Assembly (NCBI GenBank): GCA_934148875.1
Contig: CAKPDJ010000020.1
Coordinates: forward strand, 1 to 22,361
Direction of reading: 5' to 3'
Origin: an uncultured Bacilli bacterium
GTDB lineage: Bacteria > Bacillota_I > Bacilli_A > RF39 > UBA660
DNA length: 22,361 bases
In this document: one piece after another, positions 5,228-12,907 of the stretch
Layout of the letters: each line of letters opens with the position of its first letter
How positions within the stretch are numbered: the first letter of the stretch is position 1
Notes under the pieces: generated by a model
Told to the model about the DNA's origin: nothing
Database searches by the model: none
The model's input: the letters and a program-made list of their open reading frames with translations, nothing else
Translations under genes and position numbers: made by a program

Positions 5228-5247
5228 TAGTTAACATAACATCAATT
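5228..5247 (+). repeat. Right copy of the 20-bp direct repeat (attR core)
   Basis: Identical to 157-176. It forms the XerD arm, the centre and the first two bases of the XerC arm of the complete dif site at 5229-5256. Confidence 0.85.
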
Positions 5248-5256
5248 ATACGAAGT
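5229..5256 (-). other. Chromosomal dif site (XerC/XerD recombination site)
   Basis: A 28-bp site with the 11-6-11 layout. Read on the minus strand, the XerC arm is ACTTCGTATAA, the centre TTGATG and the XerD arm TTATGTTAACT. The arms closely follow Firmicute dif (ACTTCCTANAA and TTATGTAAACT are the familiar arms of B. subtilis). Its position at the phage right end means a functional dif is regenerated after integration. It also suggests that the window lies at the replication terminus. Confidence 0.85.
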
Positions 5257-5643
5257 TATATAATGCAATAAATTAGATGAATATTGATAATTATTTATAT
5301 ACATTTTATGTAATTTATATATAATTGCTTATTAATTTTAATTATATATTATTTCTTATTTTATTATAATCAATTTAATTATTGATAAGTAATCTTGTTA
5401 TAATTAAATTTAAAAAAATAACTTTAACTGTAACTAGATTCAATTTGTATCTTTATTTATACTTAACTTAGTTAAGTAAATTCTATTTCACATAAATTGA
5501 TTATTGCTTAACTATATTCTAATTTAATTCAAGGTGGATAAATTGTCCATCTTTTAATATCTCGATTCAAATTATGAAGCTTCATTTGTAGTACGTTCTA
5601 CTCTTTTTATGAATAAAAAAATAGGGGAAGGGTAATAATAAAA
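5257..5643. other. AT-rich intergenic region without a gene
   Basis: No coding frame with a ribosome site is visible. Three inverted repeats stand out: an 8-bp palindrome around one central T (5461-5477, ACTTAACT and AGTTAAGT), a hairpin AAGGTGGA/TCCATCTT near 5532-5554, and the 12-bp palindrome ATGAAGCTTCAT near 5574-5585. A TGTTATAAT extended -10-like element ends at 5404. None can be tied to a function. Confidence 0.6.
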
Positions 5644-5658
5644 ATGGAGGTTATAATA

Positions 5659-5841
5659 ATGAAGAAGAGTAATCAGAAAATTAAGTGCGATGTAGAATCA
5701 TGCGACTTTCAAAATTGCGGAGATTGTACGCTTGATGAAATAAAAGTTGATTGCAACTGTAAAAAAGATGAAGCTACAGATAGTAAAGAAACAGCATGTA
5801 AAAGTTTTAGATGCGAATGCAAGAAAAAAGAAGAGGAATAG
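5659..5841 (+). CDS. Cysteine-rich DUF1540-like protein
   Basis: The protein has 60 residues starting at ATG 5659; the in-frame ATG at 5644 contains the GGAGG ribosome site and is unlikely to be used. The sequence has nine cysteines, with an N-terminal IKCDVESCDFQNCGDCTLDEIKV segment, a second CNCKKDEA segment and a third CKSFRCEC. This resembles DUF1540, a short Cys-rich domain common in Firmicutes that may bind metal; its function is unknown. Highly charged Lys/Glu stretches separate the cysteine groups. It is a single-gene unit with its own terminator, convergent with deoB. Confidence 0.75.
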   Translation: MKKSNQKIKCDVESCDFQNCGDCTLDEIKVDCNCKKDEATDSKETACKSFRCECKKKEEE

Positions 5842-5856
5842 TATCCTCTTTTTTTC
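5830..5856. terminator. Bidirectional terminator between the DUF1540-like gene and deoB
   Basis: AGAGGA (5832-5837) and TCCTCT (5844-5849) form a stem around ATAGTA, with seven T residues after it on the plus strand. On the minus strand the same stem is followed by TCTTTTTT, so it can serve both convergent genes. Confidence 0.8.
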
Positions 5857-5873
5857 TACTCTACTCCACTCTT

Positions 5874-7040
5874 CTATTTCAATTTATCCAAGAAGCTTTC
5901 TCCAATGAATGGTTTATTTACTTCAAAATTCTCAGCGATAGTTGCACCAATATCGGCCATAGAATTTAGTATATCTAATTTTTTTGGCTCTTTTAAATTT
6001 CTACCATATATAATTACAGGAACATTTTCCCTAGTATGTTCGGTTCCTTTGAATGTTGGATCACAGCCATGATCAGCTGTAATAATTAATAAATCGTCTG
6101 TTTCAAGTTTATTTAAAACCATTGGTATTTCTACATCTAGTTCCTCTATCGCTCTAGCATAACCCTCTACATCTCTTTTATGTCCATATTCTGCATCAAA
6201 GTCATTTAAATTTACAGCACATAGTCCAGTGAAGTTTTTAGTCATAATATCATTTAATTTGTTCAATGCTTCTTGATTGTTTTTGGCTTTAATTGTTTTA
6301 GTTATTCCTTCATGGTCAAAAACATCATCAATTTTTCCAATAGAAATTACACTATAATTATTTTCTTTTAAAAAGTTCATTATACTCATAGTAGGTGGTT
6401 TTACAGCATATACCTGATTTTCATTAGTAAATCGATAATTCCCTGGTCTACCAGTGAATGGTTTTGCTACTACCCTACCTACTTTCCATTCTTCTCTTAG
6501 TGTAATTTTTCTTATTTTTTCAGCATACTCATATAATTTTGAAACAGGTATGCTGTTTTCATGGGCAGCTATTTGTAGATTTGAACCATTTGAGGTATAA
6601 ATAATTAATGCTCCAGATTCGACTTGTCTTTCACCTAATTCATTTATTATCTCTTTACCACTACAATTTTTATTACCAATAATTCTACGTCCTGTAGCAA
6701 ATTCAATTTCATCTAACAATTCTCTAGGGAAACCGTTCGTTAGAAAAGACTTAAATTGAATATCGTTTTTAACACCCATTATTTCGTAATGTCCATTTAG
6801 TGTGTCCTTACCAGGATTAGTTGGTCTAGCTATTGTGTAATATGCATCTACATCAATGTTTTCATCCATATTAATAGTGTTTAAAAATCCTAATTTTTTT
6901 AAATTTGGTACAAACAAATCATAGTTTTCTCTGATATGTCCTAAAGTATTAGAACCATTATCATCATAATTGTTAGCATCAAGTGCTTCACCAACACCTA
7001 ATGAGTCTAAAACCATTAAAAATATTCTTTTAAATTTCAT
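5874..7040 (-). CDS. deoB: Phosphopentomutase
   Basis: The protein interconverts (deoxy)ribose 1-phosphate and 5-phosphate in the cytoplasm, linking nucleoside salvage to central metabolism. It has 388 residues, the normal family length. The N-terminus KRIFLMVLDSLGVGEALDA carries metal ligand D12. NPGKDTLNGHYE holds the phosphorylated threonine T80 (T85 in the Bacillus cereus enzyme). The other metal ligands are D282 and H287 (DFDAEYGH), D323 and H324 (TADHG) and H335 (GTEHTRE), all at the spacing of the alkaline phosphatase-like superfamily. It starts two bases after the xerD stop, with a GAGGA ribosome site inside the xerD end, so xerD and deoB form one operon. The same pair (ripX-drm) occurs in B. 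subtilis. No purine nucleoside phosphorylase follows here. Confidence 0.96.
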   Translation of the reverse strand: MKFKRIFLMVLDSLGVGEALDANNYDDNGSNTLGHIRENYDLFVPNLKKLGFLNTINMDENIDVDAYYTIARPTNPGKDTLNGHYEIMGVKNDIQFKSFLTNGFPRELLDEIEFATGRRIIGNKNCSGKEIINELGERQVESGALIIYTSNGSNLQIAAHENSIPVSKLYEYAEKIRKITLREEWKVGRVVAKPFTGRPGNYRFTNENQVYAVKPPTMSIMNFLKENNYSVISIGKIDDVFDHEGITKTIKAKNNQEALNKLNDIMTKNFTGLCAVNLNDFDAEYGHKRDVEGYARAIEELDVEIPMVLNKLETDDLLIITADHGCDPTFKGTEHTRENVPVIIYGRNLKEPKKLDILNSMADIGATIAENFEVNKPFIGESFLDKLK

Positions 7041-7042
7041 AA

Positions 7043-7951
7043 TTATTCTTCCTCGTTTCTAGGATGATATTTTTTATAATCCTGCGCTACCTTTTGATTA
7101 GTAATATGAGTATATATTCTAGTAGTTGATACATCACTATGTCCTAGCATTTCTTGTATTACTCTTAAATCAGCACCATACTCAAGTAAATGAGTAGCAA
7201 AACTGTGTCTTAAAGTATGTGGTGAAACATTCGGATTTAATCCTTTTTTTAGTAGTATTTTTTTAAGTTCTTTGAAAAATCCTTCCCTACTTAACTTTTC
7301 TCCCCTACTATTTAAAAATAATTCCTTTGTTTTCTTATTTTTTAGTAGAACTGGTCGCACTTCTAAGTATGAATTTAATGCTTTAATCACATAGTCATTA
7401 ATTGGTACAATTCTTTCCTTATTACCTTTACCAATACAACGAATAGTACAGTTAATCGTGTCTATATCATTAATAGTTAAAGATAATAATTCACTAATTC
7501 TAAGGCCTGTGCCATAAAGTAATTCTAACATACATTTGTTACGATAGTCAAATGGGGTAACAGTTCTGATATCTAATAGTTTATCAACTTCTTCTACTGT
7601 TAAAGTATTAGGCAACTTTTTTACTAGCTTTGGTCTTTCTATACTCTCGGCAATATCTTTATCCAAATATTCATTCTGCAATAGAAACTTATGGTAATTT
7701 TTGATACTTGTTAAATAGTGAGCTATGCTTTGTGGTTTTAGATTTTTCTTTTTCAAATATTCTAAAAAACTAAATATATCTTCTTTTTTTATTTCTTCTA
7801 CTTTAAAAATATCGCTTTTTTCGAGATATTCTTTATATTTATCCAAATCATTTGAATAAGCTAGTTGCGTATTTTTTGATAGATGCACTTCTGCTATTAA
7901 ACTATCTAGATATTCATTAATAGAATTATTTATTAAAATACCTTTTTTCAT
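7043..7951 (-). CDS. xerD: Tyrosine recombinase XerD
   Basis: The protein has 302 residues. Residues 10-100 form the SAM-like N-terminal DNA-binding domain, and 115-290 the catalytic domain. The complete tyrosine-recombinase set is present: R151 (GTGLRISEL), K175 (GKGNKER), H245 and R248 (SPHTLRHS), H271 (LGHSDVSTT) and nucleophile Y280 (IYTHI). With a XerC partner it resolves chromosome dimers at dif. Assignment as XerD and not XerC follows from the deoB neighbour, as in B. subtilis. The dif site lies about 1.8 kb away, and the prophage integrated there lacks its own recombinase, so this enzyme is a likely participant in phage integration. An AGGTGGT ribosome site precedes the ATG. Confidence 0.93.
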   Translation of the reverse strand: MKKGILINNSINEYLDSLIAEVHLSKNTQLAYSNDLDKYKEYLEKSDIFKVEEIKKEDIFSFLEYLKKKNLKPQSIAHYLTSIKNYHKFLLQNEYLDKDIAESIERPKLVKKLPNTLTVEEVDKLLDIRTVTPFDYRNKCMLELLYGTGLRISELLSLTINDIDTINCTIRCIGKGNKERIVPINDYVIKALNSYLEVRPVLLKNKKTKELFLNSRGEKLSREGFFKELKKILLKKGLNPNVSPHTLRHSFATHLLEYGADLRVIQEMLGHSDVSTTRIYTHITNQKVAQDYKKYHPRNEEE

Positions 7952-7967
7952 GCTACCACCTATATGT

Positions 7968-7976
7968 ATTATACCA
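7968..7976 (-). promoter_or_regulatory. Extended -10 promoter of xerD-deoB
   Basis: On the minus strand TGGTATAAT gives a perfect TATAAT with the TGn extension, 16 bases before the start codon. No good -35 is visible, as is typical for extended -10 promoters. The resulting leader is very short. Confidence 0.6.
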
Positions 7977-8002
7977 TATTTTAAGCTAATAACTATCTGT
8001 AA

Positions 8003-8031
8003 TTGCTATTTAAAGGTGGATGTAGTAAAAT
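8003..8031 (+). promoter_or_regulatory. Promoter of the yfhO-like gene
   Basis: TTGCTA (8003-8008), 17 bases, TAAAAT (8026-8031). Transcription would start about 12 bases before the ATG, just ahead of the AGGTGG ribosome site. Confidence 0.55.
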
Positions 8032-8049
8032 GTAGATTAGGTGGTAAAA

Positions 8050-10578
8050 ATGAGTAAGTTAATAAATAAGATTAAAAATATAAATGATAATAAAAAATAT
8101 ATAATTGCCTTAATATTACTTAGTTTAATACAATTTTTAATAATTACTAGATTTCAATATGTATATGGATCACAGGTTGATTGGGTTAACCAGCATACAT
8201 TATTCCCTAACTATTTTAGAAATTTGTTTTATGAAACTGGTAATTTATTTCCTAATTTCGCTAGTCATTTAGGTTCAGGACAAAATATATTCTATTTAGC
8301 TTATTATGGACTATATAGTCCTGTTATTATGTTATCTTATTTGTTACCATTTATACCAATGAATACTTATATAATAGTCACTAGTATTATAATAGTTGTT
8401 GCATCAATAGTATTATTTTATCACTTTTTAAAGCAAAATGACTTTTCAAATAAACTTAGTTTTTTTGTATCATTATTATTTTTATTCTCAAGTAGTTTCA
8501 TTTTTCATAGTCATAGACATATTATGTTTATGAATTATATGCCTTTTTTAATATTGAGTTTAATGGGTGTTAAAAGATATTTTGATTCTAATAAGAGTTT
8601 TTTACTCATTATTAATATTTTTTTGATGATACTGTCTAGTTATTATTATAGTGTATCAGGAATTATTTCATGTATTATATATGGCTTGTTTTTATACCTT
8701 GGTAAATGTGATAAATTTATTATTAAAGATTTTATTAAAAAAATGAGTGTATTTTTATTTAGAATTATTATAGGTATACTTTTGGCTAGTATTTTACTGT
8801 TACCAGTTATATATGTTATATTGAATGGTAGAAATAGTAGTTCTATAACCCTTAGTTTATCATCTTTTATTCCACATGTTACATTAGGTTTTATTATGTA
8901 TGGAACTTATGGAATGGGATTAGTAGCTATATTTTGGTTAACACTTGTTTATCATATTTTGTTTTCTAAGAAAGAATATAAAGTTATATCTATTATATTA
9001 GCTATTATTATTAGTTTTCCTTTTATTAATTATATACTTAATGGCGGTTTATATTTTAATGGTAAAGGATTTATACCGTATTTACCTCTAGGACTTTATT
9101 TGATAGCTAGTATGATTAAATTATTACCTAGAGAGAAAAAGTCTTGGAAATGGCTTATTTTAGGCTCTATAATTAGTAGTTTATTATTAATTGGTATTAA
9201 AAATAATTTTAGATATTATTATTACTATATTGAATTAGCTGTTACTCTATTATTACTATGGTTATATGATAAGAAGAAAAAGGATTATATACTTATTCCT
9301 ATTGTTGTAGCTAGTTATTTAATATTTTTATTTAATAATATAAGTGATAAGTTAGTTAGTATTGATGATTATAATAAACAGTATTCTTATTATAATTATG
9401 ATGTTTCTGAATATTTGAATAAGGATACAGAAAGCTTATATCGTTATCAAGATAATATTAGTGAGTTAAATGGTCTTAATTATTCTTATGGTAAACTGGA
9501 TTATAGAACTACTATTTATTCTTCTACTTCTAATCCTAATTACTTAAATAATTATCTTTCTACTTTTAATAATAATCAAAAATACCGCAATTATTTTATG
9601 CTTGGACAAACTGATAATTTGTTTTTTGAAAAATTTATGGGTGTTCGTTATTTACTGACTGATGGTGATGCACCTTATGGATATTATAAGATTAAAGAAT
9701 ATACTGACGCTAATCTTTTTGAAAATAAAAATGCCTACCCTATTGGTTTTAGTAGTAATCATTTATTAAATAGAACTGAATATGATGAATTATCTTATTT
9801 GGAACAATTAGAGGCTTATAATACTAATATTATTATTGATGGTAATACTAGTAATGCCAATTTAAAATTTGTTGGTCATAAAATAAACTTAAATTATAAG
9901 GTTAGTTCTACTGAAAATATTACTTATAATAAGACTAGAAATGGCTATTATGTTGAAAGTCTTGGAAATGGTAAAATGGTATTAACTTTAAATGATAAAA
10001 TAACTGATGATAGTCTCGTTATTAGATTTAAGTTAACTAATACACCAAAACGTAAAGATGGTGATGCTTCTATTACTATTAATGGTGTTAGTAATTTGTT
10101 ATCATATACTTGGAGATATTATAATAATAACGAGGTATTTAATTATGTTATATCAAGTAATGAAAATATAGATGAGATAAATATAGAGTTTAGTAATGGT
10201 ATTTATGAAATAGCTGATATAGAAATATATAAAGTACCTAATAGTTTTTTTGATAGAAGTAATGATATAGTACCATTTAAGATTGATTATAATAATACTA
10301 AGGGTGATATAATAACTGGAAGTATTAATAGTTTAGATGATGGATATTTTATATTTACTATTCCTTATGATAATGGTTTTACTTTGTATGTTGATGGAAA
10401 GAAAATTGATATAGAAATGGTAAATGATATGTTTATTGGTTTTCCTATTACTAAAGGAGAACACAATATTGAGTTAAAGTTTAAAGCACCCTACTCTGAC
10501 TTAGGGAAAATTGTATCTATTATTTCATTAATTATGTTTACTGGTACAATTATATACGAAAAAAAGCATTCTAATTAA
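8050..10578 (+). CDS. YfhO-like polytopic membrane protein (GT-C type glycosyltransferase)
   Basis: The protein has 842 residues from ATG 8050, which has AGGTGG at the right distance; the in-frame GTG at 8041 has no ribosome site. The N-terminal half contains about 12 hydrophobic helices. The first extracytoplasmic loop (YVYGSQVDWVNQHTLFPNYF) carries D44, the position of the catalytic acid in GT-C enzymes, followed by the aromatic/Gly loop SHLGSGQNIFYLAYYGLYSP typical of YfhO. After about residue 430 comes a large extracellular beta-rich domain, and a last helix near the C-terminus precedes KKHSN. In B. subtilis YfhO is linked to glycosylation of lipoteichoic acid; the substrate here is unknown. 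It is a single-gene unit between divergent xerD and downstream rarA. Confidence 0.82.
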   Translation: MSKLINKIKNINDNKKYIIALILLSLIQFLIITRFQYVYGSQVDWVNQHTLFPNYFRNLFYETGNLFPNFASHLGSGQNIFYLAYYGLYSPVIMLSYLLPFIPMNTYIIVTSIIIVVASIVLFYHFLKQNDFSNKLSFFVSLLFLFSSSFIFHSHRHIMFMNYMPFLILSLMGVKRYFDSNKSFLLIINIFLMILSSYYYSVSGIISCIIYGLFLYLGKCDKFIIKDFIKKMSVFLFRIIIGILLASILLLPVIYVILNGRNSSSITLSLSSFIPHVTLGFIMYGTYGMGLVAIFWLTLVYHILFSKKEYKVISIILAIIISFPFINYILNGGLYFNGKGFIPYLPLGLYLIASMIKLLPREKKSWKWLILGSIISSLLLIGIKNNFRYYYYYIELAVTLLLLWLYDKKKKDYILIPIVVASYLIFLFNNISDKLVSIDDYNKQYSYYNYDVSEYLNKDTESLYRYQDNISELNGLNYSYGKLDYRTTIYSSTSNPNYLNNYLSTFNNNQKYRNYFMLGQTDNLFFEKFMGVRYLLTDGDAPYGYYKIKEYTDANLFENKNAYPIGFSSNHLLNRTEYDELSYLEQLEAYNTNIIIDGNTSNANLKFVGHKINLNYKVSSTENITYNKTRNGYYVESLGNGKMVLTLNDKITDDSLVIRFKLTNTPKRKDGDASITINGVSNLLSYTWRYYNNNEVFNYVISSNENIDEINIEFSNGIYEIADIEIYKVPNSFFDRSNDIVPFKIDYNNTKGDIITGSINSLDDGYFIFTIPYDNGFTLYVDGKKIDIEMVNDMFIGFPITKGEHNIELKFKAPYSDLGKIVSIISLIMFTGTIIYEKKHSN

Positions 10579-10596
10579 GTTTAGAGTGCTTTTTGG
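10559..10596 (+). terminator. Terminator of the yfhO-like gene
   Basis: AAAAAGCATTCTAA (10561-10574) pairs with TTAGAGTGCTTTTT (10581-10594), 14 pairs with one T-G, around a six-base loop. It overlaps the stop codon and ends in a T run. Confidence 0.85.
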
Positions 10597-10616
10597 TTTA
10601 TTATTAGTACTTTTTT

Positions 10617-10625
10617 TGGTACAAT
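10617..10625 (+). promoter_or_regulatory. Extended -10 promoter of rarA
   Basis: TGGTACAAT is one mismatch from TGnTATAAT, 19 bases before the start codon. No strong -35 is visible. It resembles the xerD promoter on the other strand (TGGTATAAT). Confidence 0.45.
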
Positions 10626-10644
10626 ATTAATTGTGGTGATGTAT

Positions 10645-11865
10645 ATGGAAAAACCATTAGCTTTAAAACTTGCCCCTAATTCTATTGATGAAGTTATAGG
10701 ACAACAACATTTATTGGGAAAAGGTAAAATATTAAGAAATTTAGTAGAAAATAAGAAATTATTTTCAATGATTTTATATGGGAAACCAGGTATTGGTAAG
10801 ACTTCAATAGCTAACGCAATAGTTAAAGATTTGGGTGTTAGATACCGCTTTTTGAATGCTACTATGAATAATAAGAAAGATTTTGATACAGTTGTAGAGG
10901 AAGCAAAAATGTATGACGGTTTAGTGCTTATTATGGATGAAATTCATCGTTTGAATAAGGATAAGCAAGATTTACTCCTTCCTCAACTTGAGAGTGGTTT
11001 AATCACTTTAATTGGTATGACAACATCTAATCCTTATTTTAAGATTAATCCGGCTATTCGTAGTAGATGTCATATATTTGAATTAAAAGATTTAACTACT
11101 GACGATATTGTTTTGGGTATTAAAAGAGCTATTAAACATCCAGATTTGGATGGTATTAAAATAAAGGATGATGCTATTAAATATATTGCTAGTTTAGCTG
11201 GTAACGATCTACGATATGCTTATAATTTATTAGAACTTGCCTATTATTCTAGTAGTGATAAAAAAATTACTATAGACTTACTTAAAGAAATTAATAATAA
11301 ACCTGTTTTAGTTTTTGATAAAGATGAAGATGGTCATTATGACTTGCTTTCAGCATTTCAGAAATCTATTCGTGGTAGTGATGTTAACGCTTCTCTTCAT
11401 TATTTAGCTAGATTAATAGCTGTTGGAGATTTGGATAGTATTTATCGTAGAATGAGTGTTATTGCTTATGAAGATATTGGCTTAGCTAATCCAGATATTG
11501 GGCCTAGAGTTATGGCAGCAATTTCGGCTAGTGAACTGGTTGGGTTACCTGAAGCTAGAATTCCTTTAGCTGATATAATTGTTCAGATGGCTTTATCCCC
11601 TAAATCTAATTCTTCACATGTAGCCCTTGATGAAGCTATAAGTGATTTTGAAACTGGAAGATGTGGTGATATACCTGATACAATTAAAATTCATTCTGAA
11701 ATATATAAATATCCTCACGATTATCCTAATCATTTTGTAGTTCAACAATATTTACCAGATAATATAATTAATAAAAAATATTTTAAACCACAAGACACTT
11801 CACCTAATGAAAGAATGTTAAAACAAATATATGAAAAATTAGATAAATTGAAAAGCGAAAAATAG
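10645..11865 (+). CDS. rarA: Replication-associated recombination protein A (RarA/MgsA)
   Basis: This AAA+ ATPase is related to clamp-loader subunits and acts on stalled replication forks together with SSB and RecA. It has 406 residues from ATG 10645, which gives the family start MEKPLALKLAPNSIDEVIGQ; the upstream in-frame GTGs and ATG overlap the ribosome site GGTGAT. Walker A is GKPGIGKT (46-53), Walker B LIMDEIH (95-101), sensor 1 TSN (127-129), and R139/R141 (IRSRCH) are the arginine finger region. The C-terminal part (from about 230) with FQKSIRGSDVNASLHYLARL and YRRMSVIAYEDIGLANP is the RarA-specific tetramerisation domain, which separates it from RuvB and DnaX. It is a single gene with its own promoter. 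Confidence 0.95.
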   Translation: MEKPLALKLAPNSIDEVIGQQHLLGKGKILRNLVENKKLFSMILYGKPGIGKTSIANAIVKDLGVRYRFLNATMNNKKDFDTVVEEAKMYDGLVLIMDEIHRLNKDKQDLLLPQLESGLITLIGMTTSNPYFKINPAIRSRCHIFELKDLTTDDIVLGIKRAIKHPDLDGIKIKDDAIKYIASLAGNDLRYAYNLLELAYYSSSDKKITIDLLKEINNKPVLVFDKDEDGHYDLLSAFQKSIRGSDVNASLHYLARLIAVGDLDSIYRRMSVIAYEDIGLANPDIGPRVMAAISASELVGLPEARIPLADIIVQMALSPKSNSSHVALDEAISDFETGRCGDIPDTIKIHSEIYKYPHDYPNHFVVQQYLPDNIINKKYFKPQDTSPNERMLKQIYEKLDKLKSEK

Positions 11866-11912
11866 TATGGAAAAAAGATTTACTTTATTGAAAAAGTTCT
11901 AGTGAAAGAGGC

Positions 11913-12035
11913 ATGATGGTCAAAATTGTTTCTAAAAATTTTTTAGATATTATGGAAATTGCTCTTTATACAACGGAACCAATTTGCAATGATGAAATCG
12001 ATGGTATCATATATCGTTTAGTGATTAACCCATAA
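11913..12035 (+). other. Short open frame in the rarA downstream gap, possible gene remnant
   Basis: A 40-codon frame begins with two ATGs behind AAAGAGG and ends with TAA. Its product (MVKIVSKNFLDIMEIALYT, then TEPICNDEIDGIIYRLVINP) has ordinary protein-like composition but matches nothing I know. It could be a real small protein or the decayed end of an older gene. The rest of the gap from 11866 shows nothing else before the terminator at 12101. Confidence 0.25.
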
Positions 12036-12100
12036 AGAAATAATGAATAATGCTTTAATGTATTTTAAAAATTCAAAAAGAAATTTCAAATATTTTCGAC

Positions 12101-12136
12101 AATAAAAACAGTATCGTGTTTGATACTGTTTTTATT
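12101..12136. terminator. Bidirectional terminator between rarA and the 236-aa gene
   Basis: A 15-bp perfect stem (AATAAAAACAGTATC, 12101-12115; GATACTGTTTTTATT, 12122-12136) around GTGTTT. T-rich on both strands, it serves two convergent units. Confidence 0.88.
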
Positions 12137-12845
12137 ATTTTATTAATTCAGTTGTTTTAATTATATTATGATACTCTGCTACAATTTTTGAACATTCATC
12201 AAGTGTATATTTATTTTTATATAAAGTTAATACTACCGAATAATACACATCAAATTCACCATTATTAAAACTAAAACTATAAGATTCATAATATACTTTA
12301 TCAGATTCAGCTTTTACATGTTTTGAAAAAACATTATGATTAATATTTTCTACTATAGTGTTATTAATCATAAACCAATTTTTAATATTATTTTTTATTT
12401 GCGTCTCACTTGAAACTACGTCATCACTGGTTTGAAATGTAATTCCTGATATTTCATACCCTTGTAATGCATTAGCATTTTCAGTACCGTTTTTAGAAAC
12501 TACATACACAGTATCAATTTCAGCAGCACCACAATTATCATTACTATTCCAAAAATATGTTGGATTGGCTAATTTAAATTTTAATTTAGCATTACCAAAT
12601 ATTTCAACTTCTGTGTATTCATCAGCTGTATTTATAGTTGTAGTTGGAATTATTTGATTTGTGTTATTTGTCTGTGTAGTACTTGCTTGAACTAATGTGG
12701 ATTGATTATTATCATTGAAAAGACTTTTAATGTTATTAGCATTAGGATTTTCAATTGCATTTTTTATTTCGTTTAAATTAGTATCTTCTACTAAATCTTT
12801 AACTCCATTGCTGATTACGTTTTTTAATTTGTTAAAGTTAAACAT
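12135..12845 (-). CDS. Hypothetical protein, 236 residues
   Basis: I do not recognise this protein. The start is supported by GAGGTG eight bases upstream. Residues 1-45 look helical (MFNFNKLKNVISNGVKDLVED...), followed by a low-complexity Asn/Thr/Gln linker at about 46-74. A globular region of about 160 residues follows with alternating strands: YTEVEIFGNAKLKFKLANPTYFW, a DTVYVVSKNG strand, and a C-terminal YYSVVLTLYKNKYTLDECSKIV segment. There is no signal peptide or membrane helix, so it is probably cytoplasmic. It lies behind the dnaJ terminator with its own leader, so it is not clearly part of the heat-shock operon. The Asn/Thr-rich linker suggests two separately folding parts. Confidence 0.75.
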   Translation of the reverse strand: MFNFNKLKNVISNGVKDLVEDTNLNEIKNAIENPNANNIKSLFNDNNQSTLVQASTTQTNNTNQIIPTTTINTADEYTEVEIFGNAKLKFKLANPTYFWNSNDNCGAAEIDTVYVVSKNGTENANALQGYEISGITFQTSDDVVSSETQIKNNIKNWFMINNTIVENINHNVFSKHVKAESDKVYYESYSFSFNNGEFDVYYSVVLTLYKNKYTLDECSKIVAEYHNIIKTTELIK

Positions 12846-12879
12846 TTATTTTCACCTCATTTTAATGTTAACATAAAAA

Positions 12880-12907
12880 ACAAAAAGAAACAATGATCAT
12901 GTTTCTT
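12880..12907 (-). terminator. Terminator of the pepF-dnaJ unit
   Basis: An 8-bp inverted repeat (AAGAAACA at 12885-12892, TGTTTCTT at 12900-12907) with a seven-base loop overlaps the dnaJ stop. On the minus strand it is followed by TTTTTG and more T residues. Confidence 0.7.

Larger units (their letters stand above)
157..5247 (+). mobile_element. dif-integrated inovirus-like (filamentous phage) prophage
   Basis: The element lies between two copies of a 20-bp direct repeat (157-176 and 5228-5247), giving a unit of about 5,071 bp. The content fits a small filamentous phage. It has an XRE repressor, small early genes, a one-helix coat protein followed by a terminator, a Zot/pI-family ATPase, signal-peptide and membrane proteins, a hairpin-rich intergenic region, and a rolling-circle origin with its initiator. 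There is no integrase gene, and both ends are Xer-type sites, so it probably uses the host XerC/XerD recombinases, as CTXphi and related elements do. There is no secretin gene, as expected for a Gram-positive host without an outer membrane. All structural reading frames are open, so the element may be active. The family assignment rests on the ATPase, coat topology and layout; I did no similarity search. Confidence 0.85.

Noticed and set aside
5247..5259. Thirteen bases identical to one loxP arm (TATACGAAGTTAT), and a near copy at 188-200
   Set aside because: There is no second inverted arm at the eight-base spacing that Cre needs. The match is explained by the XerC arm of dif, which happens to resemble a loxP arm.
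12864..12876. TGTTAACATAA near the dnaJ end resembles a XerD arm (10 of 11)
   Set aside because: No XerC arm follows at the proper distance; it is part of a short palindrome ATGTTAACAT upstream of the 236-aa gene.
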